Origin: Nigrospora sphaerica
Lineage: Eukaryota > Ascomycota > Sordariomycetes > Amphisphaeriales > Apiosporaceae
DNA: 64,000 nucleotides
Direction of reading: 5' to 3'
NCBI GenBank assembly: GCA_018287875.1
Contig: JAGVVL010000002.1
Span: forward strand, 6,634,001-6,698,000
Part shown: positions 1 through 13,660 of the stretch, piece after piece
How positions within the stretch are numbered: position 1 is the stretch's first letter
Layout of the letters: the number at the start of each line of letters is the position of its first letter
Position numbers and translations under genes: made by a program
Notes under the pieces: model-generated
The model's database searches: none
The model's input: only the letters and a program-made list of their open reading frames with translations
Told to the model about the DNA's origin: nothing

Positions 1-741
1 CAGGCATCCGGGGGTGGTCTCCCATCCCAGCGACTCGGGGAGCACGCCGATTGCGGGAGGCACACACACGCACGCTCACACGCACACGCAGCACCACACA
101 CCACTCCCCAGGAAACAAAAGCAATGCGAGACGACGAAACTCGCAACAGCCCGGCATAACCTCGCCCTCGGATCTTGGTGCTGACAGCAGCGGCCATGTG
201 GAGGGTGGAGCAGCTGGAAGCAACCTTCTCTTCGAGGGTCCCGTTCTCGAGCACACAGGCCCCATCTGAAGAAGGCCCGTAGAAGAAATGGAGACCACGG
301 GATAGCTGACTTCACCCGCCGTGCGGCACAGCTGCACAGGAGGCCAGCCGCTGTGTGTTACACAAGATGGGTCCCAAACCACTGCCGGCGGCGAGCCTCA
401 CCTTATGTGTAAAAAAAGATCGGACTGGAGGCTGACAAGATCTGTGGACTGGATCGTGTCTGGTCCACCTCGCTACCTTACTCTATGTCGTACAGCACAG
501 ACGAGAGCACTGGAGGGGCCCATGGCCCAAGATCAATCCCGAGATAGGCCAAGGCAGCTGTTGTCGCCGTTACCTTGTCCACCACAGAAACAAAGGGCTA
601 CCTATCCTCCTCTCCTGCCAGGATCTGGGGACCGAATGGCGATGCTAGCCACATACATCCCTTCTGGCCGGCCTGTACTCGTGCCCTGCGGCCCGGCCTG
701 ACCAGCCCAGGGCTACGAATGCACACTACATGCCTGCTGCC

Positions 742-759
742 TACTTACCTAGGTAAGTA
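742..759. repeat. 18-bp perfect palindrome of the TACC/GGTA type
   Basis: The sequence reads the same on both strands, with CCTAGG at its centre and TACTTA/TAAGTA arms. It belongs to a family of GGTA/TACC-rich patches scattered through the intergenic DNA of this window. Function unknown. Confidence 0.8.
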
Positions 760-3743
760 TGTACAGCTACCACGCACCTCCAGTGTGGGATTCCAGCCGG
801 TTGCCGCATCGCGGGTATCCATCCCATAGGGCCGAGGCGCCGTGCAGACACTTCACTTGCTGTTGCTGCTGAGGCTAAGACGGCAGACGGGACACGCACG
901 AGCCACAGGGCTACTGTCGCCCTCTGCACGACGGGGCGTGAGCCCGTTGAGTCTGATGAAGCGAGTGTCGTGATGATCCAGGAGGTATGGGACGTAGCAG
1001 TGCAAGTGGGCAGCCATACTCAGACCCCATGTCCTGGACGTGCGCGTGCCGTACCACCAGATGAGAAGGATCGGCCGGAGCAGCACTTCTACACAGTATT
1101 TGCGATGATGGCTCTCCCTGGTACTCCCCCCTCCTCCGTTGGGCCGAGAGCAGCGCAGCATGGGCGGCAAAGTACATCGAGATGGCAGCCAGTCAGTCTA
1201 CTAGGCAGGCAGTCTACGAGGCGGCCAGGCAGAGGCGAGGCAGGGTCTGGCCGGGGGGCAGGGGTTTGCAGGGGTACTGGCTGGCGCCTGTGGCGGCATG
1301 GACATGGACCCCAGCGACGCTCAGGGCCTTGCGCCAGGGGAAGTGAAGCAGGCGAGCCAGGCCTCGTTTGGCTTGACTCGTTGGTGTAATCTGTTGATCG
1401 CAATCATGAGTCGAAGTGCCCTCGCGAGCATCACACACGTCCTGCCCGTGGCGGTCTTGTCGCTCCCCTTTCTGGACCCAATCGCCAACTTCGCGGACAT
1501 GGCCTCCGGCCGTTGCATGGTCCCCTGCACGCACTCACACATGCAGTCTAGTATACAGTATACGTCGCAGGTGAATGGCCGGCTCACACTACAGCTTTCT
1601 TCAGACGATGTAGCAGTAACACCACGGCCGCCATGTCCGACAATTCCGCGGACAATCTACCGCTTCTCACTACCCGATGGCAGCGACTAATCAAAAGGAG
1701 TACAGTACACACTACATGTACGAGCGGACAAAGAAGGGGGGGCTGGGAGGCCGGATGCCAAGCACGGCAGGCTAGGAATTTCGCATCGATGTCATCACAC
1801 CACGGCACGCGAAGGCCGAGATAGGTCCTTTTGCTCCCACCTGTCGTCCATGACAGTCAGCCATTGTTAAGCTGTAGGTTGGCGGGCTCGAGTTTGAATT
1901 TGGACTGCCTGGCCTGCAAAGATGCTGCTGCAGTTACACATGCCTCCGGCTTCCCGGGTGTTTGCTTCTACGTGGTATAAACGGACCACAGATGTAGCTT
2001 GTGGATGGATCCTACTATAACATACTATACACATACGAGGTCGTGCAATAGGATGCGCTCTCGATTGATGGGGCGCTCGGCTGGTTTCCCTGTAGTGGAC
2101 ACAGCAGTTGCCAACCTCTAGGTTCTACTGGATAGATACCTTAGTATGGGACAGGAAATGGATTCTGGCTTACTGTATTGTATATTCCATATTTACCAGC
2201 ATACTTTGCTAGTACTCAGTTACTAGCGTAGTGTGTAGCACGGTGACCATCCCGCTAATATGGGAAGCAGAAGCCTCTCACTCTCATCGACCCCAGCGGC
2301 CCCGGTCCCTTCTCAGCAGTCGCCAGCAGAGCACTCCATGCTGATGCTACTAACACTGGGAGCGGAGATGAGACCAGGCTCCCCATGTCGCTCCTCTCTC
2401 TCTCCCTCTTCGCGGCGTTGGAGCCGTGCCAACCCCCACTTGAGAGCGATTTGCAGCCATATACCGAAGCGACGCGAATGGAGACTCAAGACATAGTGGG
2501 ACCGTCATCGAGCATGGAACGTCTGAATGGAACGGCGGGTGCAACCTTCCCCATGCACGTCCGTTTCGTGGAAGTGCAATTCAGCCAGCGCGCGCCCTGG
2601 GGGACGGGCGCGAGTGGCCTGTGACATCACAAAAACGCTCCCCGTTGCATGTCACTCGAGCAAATATTCGTGATACACCGCCTAACCGCGCCTCGACTCT
2701 AGACCAGGGTGCTTGCGACCCTTTGTAGCACAGCGCTGCAGCTGCAGTATGGCCGGGCCTACTTTCTAGTTGATGGTGCGTGCGCGCGCTCGCGCGCCCT
2801 GCGGTTGTGCGAGAAAAGCTGCTTGCCGAGATGCCGAACCGACGAATGACCACACAGAGAGGCAATCCCAGCCCAAGTTTGTCGCATTAATCGTATGGTC
2901 TTTTCCTTCCCCAACGAGCGGGCGGAGTCTGTAAGTAGTATGTAGGTAGTTCGATGGCCGTCGTGCGGCCAGTGGCCGACCCACCAGCGCCCGAGTCGCG
3001 TATCCGCATCGCCGCGCACCGGCGGCGCTACCTAGGCTGCTGGGGATATAAAATTGGAGCCGTCACGGTACCAGCTGGCAGACAAGCCCCTTCTGAGGAC
3101 GGTACGACCGAAGCGGGAGCTTCTTTGGGCACGACACGCCTGAATGGCGGCCGTGGGGTATTCGGCCGCCCGATGTACGGTAACGCCTGTACCCCGACTG
3201 ACCTCTTACGTATCCATTCTCGGCTGCTGGCAAGACGCATCACCAGGTACCTACGCGTCCGTGTAGGCACGGCCGACTTCTTTTTCCCGCGTGTCACTGT
3301 TATGGGCCGCGGGATGGGAGTAGAATGGGTGAAATCCTGGTCACTACTTACCTCATAACTGGCCAAGAGGTCTGTTATCGGGCGGCCATGGCCAGGGAGG
3401 AGGAAGAGGGGGAGGTTGGTCCGAGGATGACTCGTATCGATGAGACGATCAAAGGATGGCCTGACAGGCAAGCCGGCTGGCGTTGGCAGAAGAGCGCCTT
3501 CCCATCCTTGGCATTCGCTTCATACCAAGAATTCCAGACGGGAAAAACGGGATGACCAGCAAGCTAGCTAGGAGATATGCATGCATGGTAGAAAGCACCG
3601 CATGGGCGCGACAGCTCGTCCGAGATTGTGTGGTTCTACGCCGCCGTGCCATGGGCGCAGGAATCCATGGGAGGGAGGGAAGCGTTTCGGCGTTTTGCCC
3701 AGGCGGGTTTCTTTACGGCAGCTCACGTCCGTACGAAGTAGGT

Positions 3744-3759
3744 AGGTAGGTACCTACCT
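3744..3759. repeat. 16-bp perfect GGTA/TACC palindrome
   Basis: Perfect palindrome centred on GGTACC with AGGTA/TACCT arms, embedded in a short GTAG tandem run. It lies in the non-coding region upstream of the C2H2 factor gene. Confidence 0.8.
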
Positions 3760-5462
3760 GATAGCTACTAACCCGCCGACCAGGGAAGTACCCGGAAGCG
3801 CAAGGTGTAAGTAGGTGGAAGTACGTATCGGCGCTCCGGCGTAGCGGCATCCCCGGTAGCCATGCACACTGAACGCACACGGATCTACGTTTACGCAACT
3901 ACTACGAGGTACGCCCGAAGGGCAAGCGGAAGCCCTTCCAGTCGCTTGGCTCGGACGAGGTGTCATTGGCCCGTCAGTAATCGTTTGTGACAAGCCGCAC
4001 ATGGGCACCGCCTGGGCTCGCTGGGTGTTGGATAGCATAGGTGTCTATGCTCATCTACGAATACATCACCTTCCTCCCGCCTCATCGCCACCTATGCTTC
4101 AGTGACGGTGAAAAGCACGGGGGCTGGCAGTAGGCAGCAGGAGGTACATGGAGCCAACTAGTCGCGCCTGGTTCAGCTCAAGCGCAGCGTTGGTGAGGGC
4201 AAGCCTCACGGCGGCGGCGGCGGCGGCGGCGGTGGCAGGCGGACAGGCCAGGACGAGGTTCCGTACTCACACGGCGTTAGTCCACCAATGAGCAAGCGCG
4301 GTTACGGTCCGGCAGGCCGTCCGTCAGGCGCCTGGGGGGTCTCTTAGGGCGGCGACTGCATGGAAGCCGGTCCTATTCGAAAGAAAGGGGAGGAGGAAAG
4401 CCGCTTCCGATCGCAACTAGCAGTGACCCTGACAATGTGCATGGCACTGTGCAATGGCAGTGTCATAATATCAAAACGAAGCGCGCTTTTGCCGGCGCTT
4501 TGTCAGCCCGGTTAGTGCTGGCCAACGGGGCGTTAGGTCCTTCTTGGGCGACAAATCCGCCGCGCCGTATGGATTTCCCCTCTCCTCCCCCGGGGAGCGG
4601 AGGAGAGGACAGGCGCGTTGCATTGACAACTGACTTGGCCGCCGTCCCACAGCGCGCCTTGTCGAGGGGGAGCTCGATCGAGCAAAGGCGTGACGCCGAG
4701 AGGTCCTTACCACGTCTGGGGTTCGTAGTAGGTTCGTTTCCGGGAACCACGCCAGGGTGCGTGACGTCGGGCCCTCTCTGCCCTCTCTCACCTTGGGAAG
4801 GATGGCGTCTCGCGTCCATCGCCAGTAGCAGCCGATCTCCTTTTCCCGCCTAGCAGCTCGCTAGCCCGAACATCGGGGGGGCCAAGGCAGAGAGGTACCC
4901 GACAGCGGTATGGCAAGTCGCGCCTATGCAGAACGCTTTCGAGGGGGTACCTCTGGACGCAGGGAGATACTCGCGCACACCGTCAGCGGATCCCGAGCAA
5001 CGGACGTCCCGCCTGCCATGTAATGGAGCTGGCATCGGAATGCAGGGCATACCAGGCTCGGCCGTCCGAGACCCCTGCACGCCCAGGTACACGTATTGTG
5101 CGAGGTACATCCCATGCTTCGGGCCCTCCTGGCCGCCCTGGGACTTTTACCTCGTGCCGTATTTACGCCAAGCTGCACGTCCCATCCCATCTCGTGGATG
5201 GGTGGGAGCATTGGAGGGGTATATACGTATGTATGTGTGTATGTATGTATATACGGTAGAACCAGGTAGAAGAGAACGCAGAGCCAGCAAGTTTGGTAAA
5301 TGTCTATGGATTGAGGAGGTTCTATTCAGACGAGGCACGGGGCTTTCTTACAGTGGGAGGCAGTTGCTTCGTAGCGAAGCGGTAGGTTAGTATAGGCACA
5401 CAGGCAGGTTCGGATGCATGAGGTAGGTAAGTAGAGGAGTATGAGGTATGTAGGCATCAATG

Positions 5463-5503
5463 AGTAGGTAAAGGTAGGTAGGTACTCCGTACCTTACCTA
5501 CAT
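5463..5503. repeat. Inverted repeat of GTAGGTA units (hairpin-forming)
   Basis: A left arm of AGGTAGGTAGGTAC type is followed, after a few bases, by a right arm of GTACCTTACCTAC type, so the strand could fold into a near-perfect hairpin. It is the most extended of the GGTA/TACC inverted repeats in the first 6 kb. Confidence 0.65.
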
Positions 5504-5899
5504 CAGCACTCAGATCTCGTGGCGTGCTAGTAATGAAAGAAGACGGGCCCTCCCATCGCTCTGGTTTCTGCCACGCCTCTCTGTCCTCCCCCCTTCCGTT
5601 CCCTCCCTTCCTCCCCCGTCAACGTCCTGGGACCCCCCTCGCGATAGGGCCGACCTGTCAAACACAGAGGTTTCATCCGCCAGAAATATCCCCGGACACC
5701 GCTCACCTGGCCGAGCAGCGCAACTCTTGACACGTCGTGTCTGAAGCGTGACTGGGCGCGGCGGCGGCGGGCAGTCTGGTGGAGCAACGTAACTCCTATC
5801 CACCCGTGCGGTGTGGGTATTTTCCTGCCCCGTTCGGAGCCTCTGGCCCTCTGTCTCCTGGGCTGGTGCATTTCTCCCATTTTTTCCCAATTTTTTTTA

Positions 5900-7401
5900 A
5901 CCTACCGACTACCTCCGGCTGGCTGGCGTGGGCTTTTCTTCTCCACTCTAGACCCACTTGCCACCTGCTTCCCAGCTCACCTGGGCTCCCAAATTCCCTT
6001 GCACTATCCACGCATTCTCCCTACTCCACTCTATATCCACACAGAGGTCCATCCTGGATTCCACCCGCCCCATCCATTCATCCGTTGCTTGCCTCCGTAC
6101 CGTGCGCTTGCTCGTCGCCTCTCCCGCCGCCGGCAGCGACACAGCGACAGCGCGCCCGAGCAGTATCCATCGTGGACGTGTACCTCGAGGGCTGATACCA
6201 GCCCGACCATCTCACGCGCGCGACTTTCGCACGCCCAATCCGCCTCGTCAAATCTCCCGCGCTCCCTCCTCTCTCTCTCCGTTGGTGGCCTAGTACATAC
6301 ATAATTCCAGAGTACCTCTCGGCCTCTGACTTGGGAACATCCTGGGCCACAACCCCTCTGTCTCGTCGTACGTACCTCGTCGTCACCCACTCGTGAACCG
6401 TGGCCAATCAAAGTTCGCCTTCACGACGCAGCAGACGATCAACGGTTCTTTAGACGGCACTCGTCTGTACCCACTTTTCGATACCAAGGTTGTTGTTGTT
6501 GTACCTGAACCTGCCTCCTCGATCCGGTTTAATTTTTTTTCTAAACCCCTCGCGCTCGCTGCCAGTCTGTCTGGTTTTATCTCCCACCTGACAAGGTCCA
6601 AGACGAGTTAAACCCGTTTGGCCCAGGTAGCGCACAGAGGGCGAAAAAAAAAAATCAGCCGCGCTGCACCCAAGAGGCAAGACGCAGAAGTGAATAAGAA
6701 TCGGCAGCACCACCTTCGCTCGCACCCTCGAGGGACCCAATTTCTCCACTTTACAAACAACTTCTTTGGGCCCCCCCTCACCCTTCCCCCCAATCCAGCA
6801 CGCGCGCGCCGTTCGCAAAGGAAAAAAAAAAGAGACAAGTCCCATCAGTCGTTTCGACTCCCGGCTGGGTTTTCGGGAGCCTCACGAACTACTTCAATCC
6901 ACCCAGCTCCATCTGGCCCCAATTCTTACCCCAAAAACACCATTCCCCTCATCGCAAGAAATCTTATTTCCATCAAACCATCATCCCTTCTTGTGTGTAT
7001 CACGGCCGCAACCCACCCAGTATTGGCGACAGCACAACTACCTTCTCGTCAGGTAGCTAGTGGAGGATTCAACACGGGCTTTGTTGATTTGCACCGGCGC
7101 CCCTTGGGTCATCCCCCCCCCTTCCGCGTGGTAAAACCTAGACGCAACCCAAAAAGCCCAAAAAAAGCAAAGCTGGGGACATCGCGCGTGCATCGTCTTG
7201 TTCGCGATACCCACACCAGCTACGCGCCTTCACCCTTGCCTCGTCGCAACAAACAATCAGGCTTGTCGTTGATCAACCTCGTCGAGGGCAATCGCCGACA
7301 GCTCCCATTGACAATCACCTCGTGAGACAGACTCCTCCGACAAGCTGTCTGCCTCGCTTGGGCGCCTCTGCAACTCCCAGCCAACTTCGCGTTACTGGGA
7401 T
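5900..7401 (+). promoter_or_regulatory. Pyrimidine-rich promoter and leader of the C2H2 factor gene
   Basis: The base composition changes near 5800: C/T-rich tracts dominate from about 5880 to 6300 and short A-rich runs appear at 6640 and 6820. This is typical of fungal core promoters and 5' leaders. An open frame covers 6618-7325 but it has no ATG start of its own and is out of frame with the gene at 7402, so I treat it as leader sequence. The transcription start cannot be fixed from sequence. Confidence 0.4.
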
Positions 7402-10400
7402 ATGGACAACCCTCACTACCCTAATGTCATAGGCACATCGGGTTCTAGCTATCCATCGCACGCAGCCGCCATCTCGCCTCACCAGCTCCAAAACAGCCAG
7501 CTGCCGCAGCATCAACAAAACCACCTCCCGCCTCACACGCTGCCCCCTCTGCAGCCCCATTCCAACCCGGCTATGCACTCTGTTTACAACAGCCATCCTC
7601 ACACGCCTCGCACGCCCGGCACGCCCAACCCTCCCACGCCCTCCAACGGAATGAGCAACTACCCTCAGCCGCCCTCTCAGGGAGCTCCCCGCGGCTACCC
7701 TCAGATGATGAATTACCCTCAACCCCCCCAGCACGGGTATGGCACCACGTCCTCCATGATGCCCCAATCGTCGGTGGCTCAGTCCCACCCGCAACCCATC
7801 GCGCCCGCTCCCGCGACGCGTCCTCCTGTCCTGCGTCCCATGCCCGCCGGTGGTGTCATGCCTCAGTCCGGCATGTCCTCGCCGTACGGCCAGAGCCCCC
7901 TTATGCCCCAGCAGCAGTCGATTCTGCAAGACCAGGAGCAGCCGACCCACGTGGTCGGTTCCCAGGGTCGGCGCGGTATCCTCCCCAGCGCTCCCGGTCG
8001 ACCTGCTGCCCCTACGGGCGCCGGCGCCGCCAAGAACACTGTGATCCCTCAGAAGGACGCCGACGGCAAATTCCCCTGCCCTCACTGCACCAAAACCTAC
8101 CTTCATGCCAAGCACCTCAAGCGCCACCTTTTGCGCCGTAAGTCATTGACCCGGCGCCCCTTTCGCGACACGTGCTAACGCCTTGTCCAGACACGGGCGA
8201 CCGCCCCTATATGTGTGTCCTGTGCCGCGATACGTTCTCCCGAAGTGATATTCTCAAGAGACATTTCCAGAAGTGCTCCATCCGGCGAGGAAACCCCACC
8301 GGGGCGAGCCACTTGTCTCACCCCCAAGCTCACGTTAAGAAGCACCAGGCTGCCCAGCAGAAGGCCCAAGAAAACGAGATGAACCAGATGAACGGGATGA
8401 ACCAGATGCAGGGAGACGGCAGCATCGGCCCCTTCGGAATGGTCCAGATGAACGACGGTATGGGAAACCTGGCCAATGACCAGAACCAGCTGTCGCGGTC
8501 CAGCAGCATGAGCCGAATGGATGACCAGCAGAACCGTGACCGACGTAGCATGACCGGCGGCGGATCGGTGTACGGCAATGATGTCCAGAACTCCATGGCC
8601 TCCAACATCAACCCCCAGCTCGCCAACTACAGCATGCCTCAGGGTCAGAACGGCATGCCCATGTTCGGAGGAGCCAACCAAAACCAACAGATGCCTACAG
8701 AATGGCCGTTGTTCCCGGGTGCGCAAGATTCCTACGTCAATTCATTCCCACCTCCTAATCAACTTGGACAGGCTCAGCAACCGGTCGCGATGAAACCAGA
8801 AACCAGTAACGGCGATACTGATAGGACCTCCCCGACCGACCAGACCGACCGATCCCTCTTCTTCTCCAATTGGGATGGTCCTTCCGCAACAATGCATGAT
8901 CCGTACCAACATATTTCCACCCAGATCCTTCACTTCCTCTGTCCTCCAGGAACCGCGACCCAGACGGCCGGTTTGAACGCCTACCTTTCCCCCGCCAATA
9001 TCAAAGACTTCCTTGAAAAATATACTCACTTTCATGTCCATTTCTCTTTCTTGCACATACCGACATTCCGCATCATGGACGTTTATATCGGGCTCCTGGC
9101 CAGCATGTGTTGCGTTGGCGCATGCTACTCGGCCCGTCTTTCGCCGGACCAGGTCCGAGAGGTGACGAATTTCCTCAAGGCGGCCCTCGAGCGGGACACC
9201 AATCTCCTCACCGGCGGACTCCATGCCAAGTCGACGGCGGCCATCGACAAGGTACAGCTAGAGAAGTTGCAGTCGCTCATGCTCCTCATCATCCTTTTGA
9301 CTTGGAACGGAACGCCTGCGCAGCGTGAGGATGGCCGGCGTTTCTTCCCCTACGTCGCTGAGGCTGCACGACAACTTGAGCTTTTGCGCGTCTCGTCCGG
9401 TCCCTACCTGCGCAGTGTTCTGCACCAGCCAGATTTCTCCCTGCAAAACGTGCGCCCCGAATACGACTTTGATTGGGTCACGTGGGTTGAGCAGGAGAGG
9501 CGTATCCGGCTGATGCACATGATCTACCTGATGGATGTCACCGAGGGGTTGTACTTCAATGCGGCGCCGCAGTTTGATGGCTTGGAGCTCCACATACCCC
9601 TGCCCGCAGACGACGCCGCTTGGGAGGCACATACGCCCACTGAATGTGCCGAGGCTCTCCACTTGTATGGATCGGACGCCGCCAAAACACGCAACCCTGA
9701 CGGCTCACAGCGGAGCAAGCAGCCAGAGCTTGACCTTGCCCTTCGCGCCTTGTTCCATGAATCGTATCAGATCCACCCGGGCAGTACCAACCTCTATGGA
9801 AAGTTCATTCTCATCCACGGTCTGTTGGCCCAGATCCGACGCGCCCATGCCGAAGGCAATCTGGCAACACTTAGTGGCTTCTCGACACCCCTGTCTCACA
9901 ATGACTGGGTTTTCAAGCCTGGTTCGGAGCCGCCAAGTGCTGCCGGCAGTGCCAACAATAGCGGAAGGGCAACCCCCGTCTCGGGCCTCAGCCAAGGTAT
10001 CTCGCCGCAGGCCTACAAAAGCATCTGCACGGCGCTTGACAAGTTCAAGTCAAATTGGGACATGGACATGGCAATTCAGTTCCCTCCCTCGTTTCAAAAT
10101 CACAGGCGGTATGGTTTCTCGCGCGACGGGATCCACTACTTCTGGCTCGCCAAATACATTGTCAAGAACACACGGCCGGGCGACTTGCACCTGCCAGGCG
10201 ACCACCGATTCATGCAAGTCATCCAGCTGATCAAGTCTGTGAAGGCTTGGGTCATGTCGGACGGCGCGCAACGAGGCGAAGAGCTGGGCTCGATGGGCCA
10301 GATCGACAATGACTTTGGTTCCCACGATCTCACGCTGAATATGCCGAGTCTTTTTAAGCCTCTACCCGAGGTTGTTGATGCCCCCGGCATGGCGGTGGTT

Positions 10401-10415
10401 AAGACAGAAATGTGA
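7402..10415 (+). CDS. C2H2 zinc-finger transcription factor with fungal-specific regulatory domain
   Basis: Two exons, 7402-8137 and 8191-10415, join across a 53-nt intron with a GTAAGT donor, a GCTAAC branch site and CAG acceptor, giving 986 residues. The splice falls inside the linker of the zinc fingers and restores the canonical H-T-G-D-R-P. Finger 1 uses C226, C229, H242 and H246; finger 2 uses C254, C257, H270 and C274, so it is a C2HC finger. The first 220 residues are rich in Pro, Gln, His and Ser; residues 275-470 are rich in Met, Asn and Gln; the part from about 480 onward resembles the Fungal_trans (middle homology) region. It is expected to act in the nucleus as a sequence-specific regulator. 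Targets unknown; I do not assign a named orthologue. A possible AATAAA poly(A) signal lies at 10766-10771. Confidence 0.9.
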
Positions 10416-13036
10416 GGGGGTGTGGCCGGCGAATTCCATCCGGTCATGGTCAACGCATTCTTCAGCATCGGTGGCGTTTTTTCCTCTCGTTTTCCTCATT
10501 CGGGTTCGGCTTTGCAAAAAAGTTTCGATTCCCCTTTTCTGCATTGGAACAGCATGACGGCGGCTCTCTGCTTTGCATTTACTCTGGCGTGGTGGTTGCG
10601 ATACTTAGACTGGCTTTGACTTAGCATTAGACTCGACACATAGATAAAGGCGGGTGGACGGTTGGAACTCGTCACGATTGGGGATGTGGTCATGGCAGTT
10701 CATGCTTAACATTGACGTTTGGGAAAGGTCTCCCTCAGTACGCATGCATACGGTTAACTGATGAAAATAAATTTTGTGTCGAGGACGGCTTTGCCTTTTG
10801 ATTTGCGGTTTTTCATGCCTGTGACGTGTTCCGAGCTGACGCGATGCCGAGACAACACAGGAACATGGAATTCACGACTGGCCGGCCCTGGCAGGACTTG
10901 ATGCCTTGGCCTGCGGTCTCAACGTCACGCTTCTCAAGTCTGGGTCCCCGCGTGTTTGTCAAGGAGGGGAAAAAGGTATATGATAATCCACGGCATCCTT
11001 GTCACCATGTAGGTTCTAAGAAGCTAGTTGCCCAGGTGTAGTCAGGACTTGATCATCTTAGGTGCAATCGGGCTCCCAGCGGCTTCCCCCATCACATGGA
11101 GCCGTAGTCGAGTAAAATATGTGTTTCATTTTTTAGTCTCGGGGGCATGTATATTATTTGAAATACGCACAAGCAGCCGGATGACGGGGGTGGCATACCG
11201 GCCCGGTGCTTACCTAGCCTCCTGGGGCGGATCACGCGTCTACGCAACTCCTTCAAGCTCCTTGCGCCGACCGTAGTGGCAATTCCCCGGGCCGAGCCCA
11301 TGCCATGGCAGAGGGTAACGTAGACGAAGTCGGCTTGGGGAGTCGGGAGAACAGCCGGGTTCGCGTCATGCCGGGATGACCGTCACTTTACCGTGGTGCT
11401 GGGCGTCGTTGTCGTCGTCGTCGTCGTCATTATCATCACCGCCGCCAACGCCAACAGCCCACCGATACGGCCAGCCGTCTGCCTGCCCCGGCTAGACGTC
11501 TTTCCCGGGTTACCTCGGCCGGCGGCGGCGTCCGCCGCTTCGGCAGGCTCCCGTGTCTTCCGTCTTCCCGCGCAAGCTTGCCCACCGACCCCGCCCCGCG
11601 CCGGCGGGACGTGGCCACGTAGCCCTGTCCGAGGCCCGGGCCCCGACAGGCTCGGGGAAGCTCTTGCAAGTCCGCCCCTCCCCGCGAGCCGCTCCTTCAG
11701 GGCGGGGAAGGGGGACGGGCTTCCGCCACCGCGGCAAACCGTGGCCCCACGCCGGGAAGGAGGTGGTATGCGGGACGCAGCAAGGGATGGGCTTTTTGTC
11801 GACGTTTGACATGGGCAAGTTGCGGTATCCACGTTCGTGTGACCGCATGGGACACAAGGAGGGGGGGGGATTCAGGCCCGGCAGACCGAGGAGGAAAATC
11901 AGTGCGGTCGAGCTCCCCTGACGGGTTCGCCCCCGTACCCGAGTAGGAGGAAGAGCCCGCGGGTTCAGTATTCGCATCACGCGATCACGCTCACAGGGGG
12001 TGCGGAAGGGGGGGGGAGGAGGGGGCGGGTAGAGAAGGTTTCTCACCGTAGCGAAACCGGCACCTGCTGGCTTCATCGTGCTGCCCACGAGGATGACGAC
12101 GGGTGGCTGGCATGGGGAGAAGGGGGTTAGGGCCTGCCACCGGCTTGGCGAGTACGGATCCACGGGGGGCACTGCAAGAAGCCTGGGAGGGGCGTCGTGT
12201 GCCTGGACTAGCTGCGTCCCCGTTGCCTTTGGTTGGGTTATGGGTGGGTAGGGGAAAACCTGGCATTAAACTGCATGAGCGAGGGCGCTTCAGGCCATAG
12301 CCGCTCGAGGGGGGAGAGGGGGGCACTTCTGGAATCGGTCCTCGGAGGAGTAGAGAGAGGGGGGCGGGGAAGAGGGGCACGGAGTACAACGGAGACAGAG
12401 AAGCAGAGCGTCGTCTCTTGACCGCCGCTCGGCCGGGTGGAGGAGGAGTCGGCCAGGTATGGAGCTCGAGCACGCGGCTGAGGAGGTCACAAAGGGGGGG
12501 ACTTTCTCGTCACGGCCTGGGTTACGTAGGTAGGCGACTGAAGCTCCGGGAACACAGATGCAGCTAGTTGATTAGCATTCCATTTCTGGGCTTCCATGGT
12601 TCGCCTTCTGAAAGCAAGCACGTGTTCTCGTAGGTATGATCGGGTAGTCGGAGCTCTGGGAAGTGGAGGCTTCCCCTTCCCTTGTGGTGATGTCCCATGC
12701 ATGTGTGGCCATGGGCAAACCGAGAGGGCCGGTGATGCCCAAAACAATGCCTGGCGTGGCAGCCATGGACACTTCCCGACTATACCGAACTGAACTGACT
12801 AACACCGCAGCGTGGCCTAGATTGGCACGCGTCTGAGGCGCAAATGCCCGAAGCAGAAGTCTGGCGGCCCTACGAGACTTGAAAGTGGAAAGAACCCCAC
12901 AGGGATTGCATACTCGGGTATCATGCCGGTAACACGCACGTAAAGCTAACTAGGCGAGCCAGCTGTAGGTCGCTGCACACCCTCATGACTCACGGTGACG
13001 AGTTACATAACGTAGCAGGTGTGATGCAGGATATAT

Positions 13037-13081
<45 letters not shown>

Positions 13082-13660
13082 CATGCATGCCTACGAACAG
13101 ACAGGTCGTCCCAGTCGACGTGCACAGGTGGGGGGTCCCATACGGGAAGACCGATGCAGAAATCGGCCGGAGACGGTGTTTGGAGTGTTGGGAAGAGCGT
13201 GAGGGTCTCGGGGCCTGGCTGGGCCATGACGGATAGCTACAGTCGAGGCATAGCAAAACCGCAAATAACACGCGGAACAGCAAACCCGACAAGCGTACAC
13301 GGACGTTTTGTTTCGGCACTGGCTGGCACATACGCACTCTCTCGTATTGAGGGTGCTGTTGTACGTAGGCGAAAGACATATCTTCTACGGGCTCAGAACA
13401 GCAGACGCATGGGAAGCTTGGGGTGGGGGTGAGCAACCTGACAGGGGGGGACAGAAATATGGGACCAACATCGATTCAAGGTGACGAGATGTCGTGTTAC
13501 CGCCGTTCCGGGATGGTTTGTCTGGCCGTCAGGAAGGGGGGGGGATAAAAGGAAGTCGTGAGATGGCGTGGGGCTTCCTCACCGCCAGGCTCCTTGTAGG
13601 TTGGCTCGGCTGGTCGGGGCGGGCCGTGATTCGTCGGTGAAAACGCCAGGTCGCAGCCGC
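10416..13660. other. 3' region of the C2H2 gene and intergenic DNA
   Basis: The first 350 bases are probably the 3' UTR of the upstream gene. The rest, including a GC-rich block at about 11400-12400 with overlapping open frames on both strands, shows no conserved protein. These frames are low complexity, Arg/Pro/Gly-rich in all readings, as expected of GC-rich non-coding DNA. Confidence 0.5.
13038..13079. repeat. (CA)n microsatellite
   Basis: An uninterrupted CA dinucleotide run of about 42 bases followed by a short GCAT run. It lies in intergenic DNA. Confidence 0.95.

Larger units (their letters stand above)
1..5900. other. Long intergenic region, no convincing gene
   Basis: Nearly 6 kb without a reading frame that looks like a known family on either strand; the open frames present are short, overlap on both strands and lack recognisable domains. 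It holds scattered simple sequence: a GCG-type triplet run near 4210-4235, GTAT/TATG repeats near 5225-5255, and several GGTA/TACC palindromes. It presumably serves as upstream sequence for the transcription factor gene at 7402, but I cannot point to specific sites. Confidence 0.6.

Noticed and set aside
6618..7325. 235-codon open frame upstream of the C2H2 factor
   Set aside because: No ATG start, out of frame with the downstream gene, and low-complexity Pro/Ser/Arg/Lys content; interpreted as 5' leader.
7315..8127. 270-residue antisense frame over exon 1 of the C2H2 factor
   Set aside because: Arg/Gly-rich shadow of a Pro/Gln/His-rich coding exon; the sense frame contains a valid zinc finger and intron.
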